Below, piece by piece: positions 10,637-22,910 of a stretch of DNA of 64,000 bases. The stretch is from Avena insularis (lineage: Eukaryota; Streptophyta; Magnoliopsida; Poales; Poaceae), in assembly GCA_023614405.1 (NCBI GenBank), contig CM042697.1, positions 159,874,149 to 159,938,148 on the forward strand. Direction: 5' to 3'. The notes beneath the pieces were generated by a model that saw only the letters and a list, made by a program, of their open reading frames with translations, searched no databases and was not told the DNA's origin. Positions within the stretch are counted from its first letter, which is position 1; each line of letters starts with the position of its first letter. A program made the position numbers and the translations under genes.

Positions 10637-13600
10637 TAATTGATGACAATCCCTTTAAGAGGGTTTATATAAGGAATCTTAATGAACAACATGGTAACAC
10701 CAATATCAAATAGTACATAAGTATTGTATATTTGTACCACCACCATATATAGAGCAAACTCCCCCACAATCTATGCATGTGTGATGAACTTGAATTTCAT
10801 TACATATATTGTCAATCATTATCATTGGTGGACTTTCCTCTATATATACCACATGCTAAGAAACAACAAAGATGCAAGAGCATGAAAGGCAAATACTTAG
10901 AAACAAACTCAAAGCATAAACCATTTCCCTTAAACCCTCTAAAACTTCTCCCCCATTGGCATCGATTGCCGAAATGGGTGACAAGTTCTAGAAGGCCAAT
11001 ATAGTGATAAATCCTATAAAGGTGTGCATTCACACATATCCAATGGTGAATACTTGGGAGGAAGTAGAACTATATCGAGGACCCAAAGATTGCCAAACAA
11101 AATAAAATAAAACGACGCATCAAAAATGACGCAAGCAATGACAAGATCGGACAAATCAATTGAAAACAACAAACGAGTCCAAATGGAAACAACAAGATAT
11201 TATGATATGAGCAAGAGAGTGCTTTAAATAACAAATAGAGAAGCTCCCCAAGATTTGTGCACTATTCAACATAAATGCATTAGAATACAGATTGCACAAA
11301 TATGGAATCCTCGCTCCCCCATAAGCATTTAAAACACAACGAATGAAGGATCAAATAAATGCTTAAATAAAATGGAGAAGCTCCCCAAGTTTTGTGCACA
11401 CTTTAGAATCATTGTATTTCAATACAAAAATGCACAAATATGGAATCCTCACTCCTCCATAAACATTTAAGGCACAATAAATGAGAAAGAAGACAAATGA
11501 GCATTATTAAATGAATTAGATGATCTCCCCAAAGATAATGCACGAATTATGATAATTGCATTTGGGAACAAGGTGCATAATCATGGAATACTTACTCATC
11601 CAAATTCATTTAACAATACTAGGCATGAGAGAACAAATATGAGCGTCCAAATATGCAACCAAAAGGAACAAGCACTCATAGGCAAATAAATTTGGAAGCC
11701 ACCGAAAAATCAAAAGGAATAAAAGATGGTATCCAAGGAATAAAATTCAACTAAAAATTATCTTCTCATATGTGCATATGTATCTAAGTGGAAAACATCA
11801 CAAAGACATATGCACACATAAAGAAGATATACAAGAAATTACATGAAAGCAAAAATGAAGTCATAACATATACCAATAAGATTTTTGCTTCAAAGCACGG
11901 CCAAAGGCTCAAATATATCTTATTGTACATTAATGAGCTTCAAATACCAGCACACTACATATATTACAACTATCACCAAGGGAAAAGGAGAGAGTTGAAA
12001 TATATGGAGAAAGGCAACAAGTATCACTAGGAATAAACAACTATCAAAATCTCACTATTGCACATGAGAGAAGTTGAGGAAAATATAGGTAACAAAGTTG
12101 CTAGATTGACATATTTGGGATTGATGGATCATATGCATGATTTTGTATAGTCCCAATTATATGCACTCATCTCAACTTCTACACATTTACAATAGAGAGT
12201 TCTCTTAATACCATGGCTAGAGATACAACACTAAATATAATAACAAAAATTCATGCCAATATGCAACCTACAAAAGGTTGGAAGCAAGATAAATATGCAT
12301 GATCAAGAGATACTTGATACCGAGATATAATTGGTAGGATATAGATGATATGAATTCATTGATCATCCTATAGCTTGCCTCCAATTTTCATTAATGAACC
12401 ACTTCTTAAAGATTTGAGAGACAAGCATCCAATATATCTCCAATCTACCTAAAACACATTTAAGTACAAAATGGTCCCCAAACTTATTGGGTCCAAAGTA
12501 GTTAGTGCAACTACAATACATAGGATAGACTCCACATAATTATGTGCTTATTGATATGAAATTGAATTTCATGCACAACTTAGCCGATGGGAATCGGTGG
12601 AGTTTCCCCTATATATTGGATCAAAGAAAGCAAACATGCCATAATATAAACATATAGTAAATATGCATGCATAGAGCTTTCAAGAACCAAAAATGAGATA
12701 CAATTTGAACAAAAACACCAAGTAAACCGAGTTGGCACACACAAGAGTGTGACAAGACAAGCGGTGTCCAAATTGTATCAAAGAACCAATTCAACACATG
12801 AAAGAGCATAAGTTCAAAAATGAACTAGGCAAAAGCCAAAGAGCAAAAGATAGATAAAAATACAAATTCTCAAGGATTTATCTCATTCTAAAATGGTCAA
12901 AATGTGAAACAAGGAATGAGACAGAACCAACTCCCAAAAAGGGTAAGGTTCCAACAAGTAAACCAAACTCTCCAAACTTTTCATGATGGCACAAATACCA
13001 AAACGAAAAGATTGAGGTTCCAAGCACATAAAACCTGATATGGATCAAACAAAGAAGCATAAATATGAGTGTTCTAAATAATATAGGAGAGCTCCCCCAT
13101 GGATAGTGCATTATATAGGATTTTCCTTTTGAATGAAAAATGCACACAAATGGGATCATCACTAGTACCTACAATAAATACAACACAAGAGGATACCAAT
13201 AAAATAAGAAGATCCACAAAAAGCAAGGAAGGCTTGGGAGACAACACAAAACATTTTCTTGGCCAAAGATAGGATAAAGTTAGACAAAGGCCAAAGTGAA
13301 TATGATCAATAAATTCTACCATAAATTGAGTACTCATTGTCCAAGGACAAGAAATATTGGGAATAATTTTCCCAAGGTAGCTAGCATGGATATCCAAGAT
13401 CATAGTCACAACAAGAAGCATATAACAAAATATAAGAATTAAGCATGATACTTCGAACAAGATTCTTGGTAGCTTCCAATAGTCACACAATCACTAGTGA
13501 TTAGAGTAACTTGAAGCAAATGGTTTCCATGAGGATATATATATCTAAATATGAGGAAACACATAACAATAAACACTCTCATATACAAGATCCAAAATAA

Positions 13601-14328
13601 GATCAATAAAGCCATTCAAGAAAATTGGAAATTGTATGAGAAAATGTGTCACATAGGTTCTAGATAATTATCAATATCAATTCTAAGTGACACAACCTCT
13701 AATATTCACAGTTTCTAGGATTTGTAATATGCACTAAGCATATGACTCCCCCATAATGTGATACTACCATAAAACCAACACGAGGCAAAAGTTATACAAA
13801 TAGAGATAATTAATGGACATTATAAAACTTAAATTTCTCATGAGAATTTTACCACATAGAGACTAGATAATATCCCAATATAAATGCTAGGTTGTATTCC
13901 TCATGTACACATATTTTTAGGATTGTGAAATGCCTAAGCATAACACTCCCCCAAAATGGGATAGTCCATTAATCTCTCACAAGAGACAAATAAGATACCA
14001 AATATAATCAAGTAAGGCTCAACACAGGAAACACACATACATGGTGTGCCACCTAATCATACACAAATAAGATTGATACCTCAAGATAATTAAGTGGAAA
14101 GCACAACATGTACAAACGCATGGAAGATACAAACCAACACATGCACAAGGGGGCGAGTAACTTTCAATGTAAAGAGTTTAGCATATGTTACCGCAAGGAG
14201 GAACATTGGAAATATAATATAATCATGATAATCCAAATGGCTTGCCTTGACAATAATAATTGATGAAGATCCCTCCATTCTTCATTATGTAGCCAAGACT
14301 CCAATGCCCTCCAACTAACACCTATTGA
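10637..14328. other. 3.7 kb AT-rich non-coding interior replacing pol, with repeated purine-tract segments
   Basis: No pol motif on either strand and no credible ORF. Instead, short C-rich 'ctcccc(c)' cores recur on the plus strand: near 10756, 10946, 11235, 11320, 11376, 11451, 11525, 13089, 13747 and 13945. Some belong to longer degenerate direct repeats: 'gagaagctccccaag...gtgca' at 11231 and 11372 with a weaker copy at 11519 (period about 141-147 bp), and an approx. 200-bp pair around 13640-13760 and 13840-13960. On the coding strand these are purine runs resembling the PPT. Confidence 0.7.
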
Positions 14329-16726
14329 TCAAGTTTTGGCTTGTTGGTCCCCAACCAAGTTGGGTCCTAAGAGGTTAGTCACAATAGGCTTGGAAACCCA
14401 AATGGTTCTTTTCTTGAAACCACATTGAGCACCAACAAATTTGGCAAACACATTGCCAACCTCATCCTTACAAAGAGAATAAGCATCATCAATAATGATA
14501 GGGTTGGATGAGGAGATACCAATAGTGCATGAGGAAGAAATGTGCCCCTTCTCACGGCATATGTAGCAAGTTCTACTGTTGCCATATTTCTCCTTAGGTG
14601 AAGCCACAACTCAAGGAAGAGCTCGAGTAGTCCTCTTAGTAAGATGCCCATTAATAACTTGAGGTGGAGCTTGAGGCCGCTTCCCATGTTGCTTCACACT
14701 AAGAGGCTTTTTCTTCAATGTGCAAGATCTAACATGGTGCCCTTCTTCCTTGCACTTGAAGCAAACAATGTTGGCCGGATTCTTGACTTGATCTTGGCCA
14801 TTCTTCTTGTTGTCCTTGTGCTTCAACTTGATAGTGGACTTGTTATTGACATTGGAGTTGAATCCAAGCCCACTCTTGTCATTGGGGAATTTTTGCACAC
14901 TCAAAATTTTGTTGAGTGTGACCTTCCCTTGATGACCCTTTTTCAAGTCATTCTTCAAAGAAGTGACTTGAGCCTTGAGCTCTTTGATTTCCTCTACATG
15001 GTTAGTTTCAACAAAAGTACTAGAGGAAGTAAATGCTACATTTTTAGAGCAACAAGGCAAGGAATGTAATTCATCATGAGATATAGCATGGTTATTAGAG
15101 GATGAATTACAAGGACTAGCAGATGGCAATATAACATTTGGAGTAGATATAGTGCTAATGTCCACATGAGGCCTACTAGATGTTACCTTTGACACGATGG
15201 CCTCATGAGCTAACTTTATCCTACCATGGGAGACTAGAATATCCTCATGCGAGCTTGAGAGCTTAACATGACTTTCTTCTAATTTCCCATAGTTGCTAGT
15301 TAGCAATGCAAGTTGAGCCTTTATCTCAACATTCGCCTCCAAAATAGATGCTTCACAAGAAATAGAGTTAGTAGCACAAGCATCATCATTATTAACAAGA
15401 GGTGAGGGCAACTTGGCAAGCTCTTTTGAATATGAAGCTTATGCGACTCGGTGAGTTTGATGATCTCCCTATTAACAACCCGAGAGCCATTATCAAGATG
15501 CTTAAAATCCTCAACAAGTTTAGCATAAGCAACTTCAAGTTCATCAATTTTAAACTTGAAGGAGTTTGCCACCACAATTCTCTATCATGGTATTCTTTTA
15601 CTCTAGATAATTCTAGAGTGAAAGTCTCCTCAAGAGATTCTTTGGTGGTTTGTTCTTCTTCAAGGGAGTCATTTAGTTGAGCAATTTCATTAGCATACTT
15701 ACGCTCACGTGCAAATTGTTCATCAATTAAGTTTTCTTGATCCTCAATAAGATCATTGCCTTCTATAGCATAATTCAAGATTTCAAGAAAGTTGGAGGAA
15801 GCAATTTTATTTTTGAAGAGAGCGCCATAGACAACCTCTCCCATTTTCTTAATACAGGTAATATCATACTTACCTCTATAATCATCATTATCATTCTCAA
15901 CCTCATCATCATCATCATGAGATACAATGGGATTCAAAGAGGTTACCTTTGTTCCCATAGCCATAAGGCATATGTGAGAACCGGAGGAAGGTGATAATGA
16001 GGTTGCACTTGTAGCTCTCTTCAAGACCTTGTCTTGGTCCATAGAATCTTCGGTTTCCTCTACATGGTTAGCAACACAAGCACTAGAGGAAATAGAAGCA
16101 TTTTTATCATGGCAACAAGACAACACAAGCATATCATCAGATTTATTCAAGTAATTTCTACATGATATGCAAGGACTATTAACACAAGCATGTAAGAAGT
16201 TTGTAGTGCTAGAAGTGTTAGGGTCCAAAGATAGATCATTGCAACTAGATAGAGATGAATGATTACAAATAGTAAGCACACTATCCAAATTGCAATTTCT
16301 ATCACCACTCACCATATCATTACCTTGTGAAAAGTCACATGTTGGTGAAGTGGTAGAGGATGAGAAATCATCTCGACCGGAAGTGGAAGTAACACAATAA
16401 TCCTCAATAATGTTGGACTTGCTATATTTATCTTGAAGCTTGGTCCATATCTCACGAGCGCTTGAATAAGGCATGATAGAAGAAAGAACTACATTGCTCA
16501 CAACATGCAAAAGAATTTTAGTAGCTAGAGCATCTATATGAGAGTTCAACTTCTCCTCTAAAGATTCATTTTGGGTATACACAGGAGAAGAGAAACCCAC
16601 ATATAGATATCCCTTGATAATTGGGTGAATTTCCCAAAATAAATGAAGCATGCGAATTTTCCAAACATCATAATTTGTGCCATCGAATGTGAGTGTGTCC
16701 TTGTGCACTAATCCCCTAGCCGACAT
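14329..16726 (-). pseudogene. SIRE-type gag with two CCHC knuckles
   Basis: Start ATG at 16724-16726, after the PBS: MSARGLVHKDTLTFDGTNYD then VWKIRMLHLFWEIHP, the Copia gag (UBN2-like) opening. The middle is Ser/Asn/Asp-rich with a long coiled coil (EDQENLIDEQFARERKYANE). Near 15575 the frame shifts, and again near 15411. The nucleocapsid part has CFKCKEEGHHVRSC (about 14740) and CYICREKGHISSSC (about 14560), separated by a TGA at 14611-14613. It ends at 14329, where gag-pol of complete relatives continues into protease; here nothing follows. Confidence 0.84.
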
Positions 16727-16766
16727 CTTTACTCTCAAGGCGGTGAAGCCTAAAATGAAAGACTGG

Positions 16767-16778
16767 GCTCTGATACCA
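16767..16778 (-). other. PBS (initiator tRNA-Met) of gag-only SIRE element
   Basis: Minus strand TGGTATCAGAGC two bases after the 5' LTR tip, complementary to the 3' end of initiator Met tRNA. Confidence 0.85.
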
Positions 16779-16780
16779 AT

Positions 16781-17866
16781 TGAAAGGATATGGATGTCGC
16801 CTAGAGGGGGGGTGAATAGGCGATTAAAACTTTTCCTAGAGTGTCTCAACAAAGGCGGAATAAAAATAGTGTTTACTTTGTTAAGCACAACCTAGAACAA
16901 CTAAGGTTCACCTATGTGCACCAACAACTTATGCTAAGCAATACAAGAAACAAAGTGATAACAAGATATATATTACTTCAAGCACGAAGGCTATCACAAT
17001 GAAAAGTGCATAAGTAAAGAGCTCGGGTATAGAGATAACCGAGGAACGCGGGTACAACGATATTTTACCGAGTTCCTCCCAACATGGAGGACGTCTCGTT
17101 TGGAGAGGGGGTGGTATCAAACCACCAACGCCACAAAAGGCCTCCCTTATTCTCCGGTGAATCGCACCCCAACAGGATCGATCCACACTTCCACTATCGG
17201 TGCACTTGTCGGTGGCAACCGGAACCTCTCACAAGGTTGGGGAACTTCTCCACAACTTAATTGGAGGCTCCCAACAAACGCCACCAAGGCCACAAAACCG
17301 TCTAGGGTTCCAAGAACCTAAGAGGGACAAGCTCCAATGAGTAACTCAAACCAAATCCTCCGAGGAGAACACAAACCGATGCACCAAATGCAAATGGCAA
17401 GAACACCACAAAGGTGCTCAAATCCCTCACTCTCAAGTTCCAACAAAGCTACTAAAGCTATTGGGGGAACAAGAGAGGAGGAATCAAAGAGAGACACAAA
17501 ATCCCCCAAAATCTAGATCCCCAAAGATACACTCACAAAGAGATGTTTTGGTTTGGTCAAAACGTAGATCTAGATCTCCTCTATATTTCTCTCAAATATT
17601 GACACGAATCATTGGAGTGAAATCATAGAATCAAGCTCAAGAGGGAATAAGAATATGGGGCAAAGCTTGAGCAAGAATGGAGAGAGAAGAAGCCCTAAAA
17701 CGATTTAGGAGAAGGCTATTTAAAGAGGGGCCAAAAATCTGGCCGTTGGGGATATTTTTCGAACCGGTCCGGTACTACCGGATTTAACCGGTAGTACCGT
17801 AAGCTCCAGGAAAAAGGTGAATCAGCAACGCAGTAGATGCGCTCGAGCGTGGGGCCAGCGGGTGGA
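16781..17866 (-). repeat. 5' LTR of gag-only SIRE element, first part
   Basis: Starts on the plus strand tgaaaggatatggatgtcgc. Contains a TATA-like CTTTAAATAG (minus strand, 17716-17725) and, just upstream of it, CCGG-type motifs (ccggtactaccgg at about 17770, ccggtagtaccg at about 17790). It is cut at 17866 by the LARD-like element and continues at 27180. Confidence 0.86.
17716..17725 (-). promoter_or_regulatory. TATA-like box in SIRE 5' LTR
   Basis: Minus strand CTTTAAATAG, with the CCGG-N5-CCGG motifs 40-80 bp upstream. Same order as in the second SIRE element at 55452-55459. Confidence 0.45.
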
Positions 17867-20800
17867 TGTGGCGCCCCGCAAAACCACTACTAGAAAATCG
17901 CGTTGTTTTTGTGCATTGCATCATCATGACCGCATGCTCATGTCATCATGCCACATTGCTTTTGAGCATCGCCATCATCATGCATTTGTTTGTCTGAAAC
18001 TATTTTCGAAAAACATATTTTGTTTTCTAAATACCCCGCCTTTATTTCAAATCCAAAACCCGGGTCTCCGGATATTTTGTTTTGTCTACCAACAGTTTTC
18101 AACGCCCGTTTAAATATTAAAAATATTTATTTTATTTTTGGGGCAATGCGGGCCGATCCGACCCGATCACCCACCCAGCAAAACAGAGAATTCCCCTAAA
18201 ACCTTTTCCTACCTAACTCTATCCTACCCAGCCCCCTCCACATCACCCCGGCCAACCACGGCTTGCCACATCCCCCTGGCCTAAATTCCACCCTATCAGC
18301 CGCTGCCACCTCACCCCCACCTACACCTAACCCCAGCCGACCAGGCCACCTGGGCACACGCCCCAACCCCACCTATGGCCCCGGCCCACTTGCCCTGGGA
18401 ACCGGTCCCACCGACCCCGCTCTGGACAGCCTCTCCCGTGCCCACCTCCCACGCGACCCCGCGCCCACCTGGCCCCACCCTCGCCTCGAAACCATCGCCC
18501 GCGGCCGCCCCTCTCCTCCTTCCTCCTCTGCTTCACCCCGCAGCCCCATCCACGCCGTTGCGACCTTCCGGGATCCGCCGCCGCCAGCAGGTCCCTCCTC
18601 CTCCGCGCCTCTCCGCATCGCCTCCCCCGAGCCGCCTCGCCACCGGTTTTTCTGGGCGTCCTCGTCGGCCCCGCCCTCTCCCGCGCGGCCCACCGCTCCT
18701 TCCCTCTCGGCTCGATCCGCCGCCGCCGGCGCGGGCCTCACCTCCGGAGTTCGGCCTTCCTTCTCCTCGGTGACCCGGCCTTCCTCGTCCTCTCGCGGCC
18801 CCGCGGCCCCGAGCCCGCGACCGTCTCGCCGTCTCCCCTTTCCGGCCGCGGACAGCTCCGTCGTCGCCCTCTTCCCGTCGCTCTGTCGCCGGCCCCTCCT
18901 TGCGCCGTCCTCGCTGTGTCGCCTCTTCCTCGTGCTCTCTGTGGGCCGCCGCGCGTCCTTCCCCACCGGCAACCGCGGAACCCTGCCTCCCGTCCTTCCT
19001 CCTCGGCCACCCCATCTTCCTCGCCCGCGGCCGCGCTCCAGCGCCGGACGTCGCTCGCCTCAGTCGGCAGTGTGCGCCGCTCGATGCTGCCGTCGTCCTA
19101 CCGTTTTTGTCATCCTAGTATCAGGTTGCCTCATCAATGCTTACGTGCCCGTGTTTGAGTACTGAGCAGGTTAGCCTGTGTCCTTTCTGTCGTGTATGTT
19201 TGTCTGGAACGCTGCCAAGATCTCCAACATGGGTACGCCAAGATTGTTGCGGTTGAACAAGTGCGATCCTGGAGTGGTAAAGGCCATCTGCCAAGTTGCC
19301 ATGGTAGAAAGACGACCGATCTGATATCCAACACGGTCCGCTAGGAACCTCGGCATGGACTCCAAGATCTTCGTCAGGAAACCCCGCAAGCACGAACCCA
19401 AATTCATCGAGACCCTGAAGACCGATCTCGGAGTCCGAAGACCGAACCTGACACGCCAAGCTCTCCTGCCCGGACCCGATGTTTGAAGCACCGAAGCCCC
19501 GTTCTGAAGACGATCCTGCCGAGACCAAACCCCGGCGCGTCAAGCTCTCCTTCCCGGATGCCAAGGTCATCGACATGGATACGCCAAGTACTTCCTCGAG
19601 GACGCCAAGCACTTCACCCTAGGTGCCAAGACCGACTCGATGGCGTGGGCCCGACAAGATCTTCTCGACGTCAAGACCGACGACACGACCCGACGACCGC
19701 AGATGCGACAAGATCGTCTCTCGGACGCCAAGTTCTTCTTCCCGAATGCCAAGACCGATCTCATCGAACCGAACCTTGCCTTCCCGTCGAACCCGGAGAC
19801 CGAACCCGTCGAACCCTCGGTGAACCCCAAGATCGCCGATACCCGATGTGTGACCCTAAGCCCCTATTTTTATAAATGATATATTTTGTTGCATATTAAA
19901 TTGTTCATCTCGCATGCATATCATGTGGGTTGGGGCATTATGCCGATACACCTTATAATTAAATATGGGATCCATATGCGGGCAAATCTAGTCTTATATT
20001 GGTCCCATTTAAATTTGTGTAGAGAACCGGTGCTATCTTTTGCCATGTTAAAACAACAATTAATTGCGGGGTATCTAAATAACTTGAACCATCTAAATAA
20101 TTGTCGGAACCCCGGTTCCGCTTAATATTGCCTAATTGCATCGCATCTTTGCCATGTCATACATCATACATGCACCATGCCCGATCTTTTGTCGTAGTAT
20201 TAAATAGTGCATCCGGTGTTTATTCTAGTGTTTTGCTTCTTCGCGGATAAGGCCGTTGAGATGATGCGAGTGTCGATCCTATCTTCGGATAAATCTTCGA
20301 CAATGTTTTCAGGCGAGCATCTCCCCCTTTCTACCTATCTTACTTTTATAGTATTTATTCCCTCCTGTTGATCTATTGCTATCCGTGTTGCGATGCTCTA
20401 GTTTTCGTACCCGTGATATCCCGTGCAGCCTTATATTGCCTTGGACACATCCTATTACCTGTTGATTGGTAGATAGTTGGACTTGCGCGTCGTAGTCCCT
20501 TGCTCAAGTGCTGTTGCGTGTCGTCAAGTACCACAGTTGTTGGAGTTCTGCCGCATGCTTTATGTTGGAGATGATCATGGTTTTAATTACTGTTTAATAA
20601 CTAAAATTGAAGTAGGTAAATGCAGAGGCACCGGTGGGTGATAGACAATATTTGGTTTCTGACCGCCACTTTGGTGTCCGTGGGACCCGAGTTCTTGACA
20701 CTGTTAGAGATCGAGCGCTAACCACATGTGGGATGTGGGCACCCATCGATTTAGTACATGATTCCAAGTATTGTCTTTGGGGCCACAACTAGTTTGAGGT

Positions 20801-22120
20801 TTTATTACTATTCTGTACTTATGCCATGTTTTCTTGCTTTATTTAAATTGTGCGATGGATAGCACCTTTGTCTTGTTTAGGATCGTGACCGTTTTTGTAT
20901 CGACAAGCCCGAGTTTCGGGTTCGGTCGTTCTGACTGGCTCCTAAACCACGAGTCCGTCTCGAGCCCGGCGACGTTGCTTGGTGTACTTAGTGGGTGCCC
21001 CGATGCTTGCTTTGGGTGCAGGAAGCGTCATGACTTAGGCCCCGCCGACATACCGATGGGTGTATGTTAATTGATCTGGCAAAAAGGGTCGAAGTGCGTG
21101 TGGATATCTCATGCTAATCGCGTGTGGATACTTTGGTGCACCCCTGCAGGGTTAAATCTTTTCGAAAAGCCGTGTCCGCGGTTATGGACGACTTGGAGCA
21201 CAGTTCTCGATCATAGACAACTATAACTAAAGTTTACTGTTATAATTTGACTTGTATACGATATGACTAGTAATCAGCTTCACTGCAACGGAATGGCTAA
21301 ATAAAAGTACCAACAACTGCGGGGTTTGGGATATCTCATGCTAATTATATCTGAGTAGTAAGTGTTGCAACTACAACGGAATGGTTAACTAAAATTGCCC
21401 ACTGCTTATTTCATCAGAATGACTATCTATACCTGACTAGTAATTGATGCAACGATAACTGAATAACTAAAACTGCCAACTGTGTGAGTTCCTCGGTTGA
21501 CTTCCTCGTTTGGTCTCGAGGGGGAAATACCAGGATGGGTTTGTTTGGTGGTAGCATCAGGTTGGTTCCGAATAGATCATTCTTATCCCTCTCTGTTAGC
21601 CGACAGTTATATCGAGTCTCTGTAGGTTGTTTAGTGCATGCTGCGCTGCCGCTTCAGTCCACCATACCTATGTAGGCGAGGACCGCCGAATTCTAGTCTC
21701 GCCGTGTACTGGCCTCGTCTTCGCTCCTCTTTTTCCTTTGCCCTTTGTCGGCACCCCTTTTGTTTAGCAGGTTTGAGATCGACGTCGTTAGCAGGGTTAC
21801 CCTTCCGGCTTGGCCTGGGCAGGGTTAAGGACGCCATTGGTTATTCTTCAGGGCTCTTAGCCCCATTTGCATCTTGTCCGTAGTCGGACGCTCTACCGTT
21901 TTCAAGGTGATTTGGATCTTTGTATTGTATATCCGTATTCCTGACTCTTTGAGTCGTTGTAGTATATATCTGTTCTGTGGGTCCCATCGAGGGCTGTTGT
22001 GTAATGTTATTACTTTGTTTTCCACCCGCACGAAAGTGCCTGGTGGGCACCTTTGAATCGTTTCTATGCGGGTTTGGCGGGATTCGCTAAAACTTGCATA
22101 GGGCCGATTGAGGTGTTCTG
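17867..22120 (+). repeat. 5' LTR of LARD-like element 1
   Basis: Begins TGTGGCGCCCCGC and ends GAGGTGTTCTG. Composition is modular: an AT-rich start, a 1 kb very GC-rich block (18230-19120) open in several frames on both strands, a block with a 21-bp GCCAAG periodicity (19200-19850), then AT-rich sequence. The match to 22911-27179 is near perfect from about 19170 to 20630 and poorer, with many small indels, around 20640-21080 versus 25680-26150. Confidence 0.88.
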
Positions 22121-22910
22121 AGTGGTATCAGATCTCAGCAGTTGCGATACCCCACAAGTCCAGCCTGTAGGATAACCTAGCTAACGGCCGAAGTAGAGTG
22201 TCAAAACTATTTTTGCAAAATCGGTTGAATAGTTCTGATTAGGTCTAATTTTACTCCTTACCCCTCTGCTGCTCTCCTCTCACCTCTGCGTGTCTTGAAT
22301 CCGCTCTCTTCTCTCTCTTCGAGTCCAGGATTTCTCGTGGTTGGGATCCGTCGTACCTTCAGGGTTTCTCTTCCTCCTCTGATAACGGTGTTCTACCATC
22401 CGATGTTCATGCTATCCGAGGAATCCTTCGTCTGGTGGACTTCTCTTTGTTCCTTCTCGTGTCTTCCGGTGTTTTCCGACGCGACGACATCATCTACGCC
22501 AGATCCGATGCAGAGTCTGCATCACTCCTTTGTTCCTGAACCTCGGTTGTCGAGATCTTCAGTCTGATTCCGAGAATGGTTGCACACTTTTCTACTGATT
22601 GTGCAGAGTAATAGTTTGGGTGCGTGATGGATTGGCCCCCATGCCGACTACCCTTTCTATTCGCTTTTGTAAGTGGATAAGAATGCATCGGTTCCCTCTT
22701 TCTATCGAAGCTAGAGGTGGCTTTAATTGTTGATACCTCTACCTCCGACCTTTTGTTCCCGGAGTGTTCTCTCGACGATCACGGACAACGACCTCTTGTT
22801 AGTGGTGTCGCGAGGATCTACACGATGCGAGAAGATTCAGATCGCCGCCCTTCTTCCCGGTACCATGAGGCGGATCTCGAGGGCGAGATCCATTGTTAGT
22901 GGTGTCAAAT
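22121..22910 (+). other. Interior of LARD-like element 1 (790 bp, no coding domain)
   Basis: Begins agTGGTATCAGATCTCAGC: ten bases fit the initiator Met PBS, then it departs from it. Two short ORFs (22295-22567 and 22717-22899) show no recognisable motif. Near its right end is a partly purine-rich stretch (ggcggatctcgagggcgaga) that could act as a PPT. Confidence 0.7.

Noticed and set aside
13074..13490. 138-codon hydrophobic minus-strand ORF in the gag-only SIRE interior, possibly an envelope-like remnant
   Set aside because: Hydrophobicity follows from the T-rich strand; there is no signal peptide or glycoprotein pattern, and it overlaps repeated non-coding sequence.
18263..19165. 300-codon Pro/Ser/Ala-rich plus-strand ORF, with equally long ORFs on the minus strand, repeated at 23318-24229
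   Set aside because: Several frames on both strands are open at once, as expected from very high GC content. The protein ends differ between the two LTR copies, and no domain is visible.
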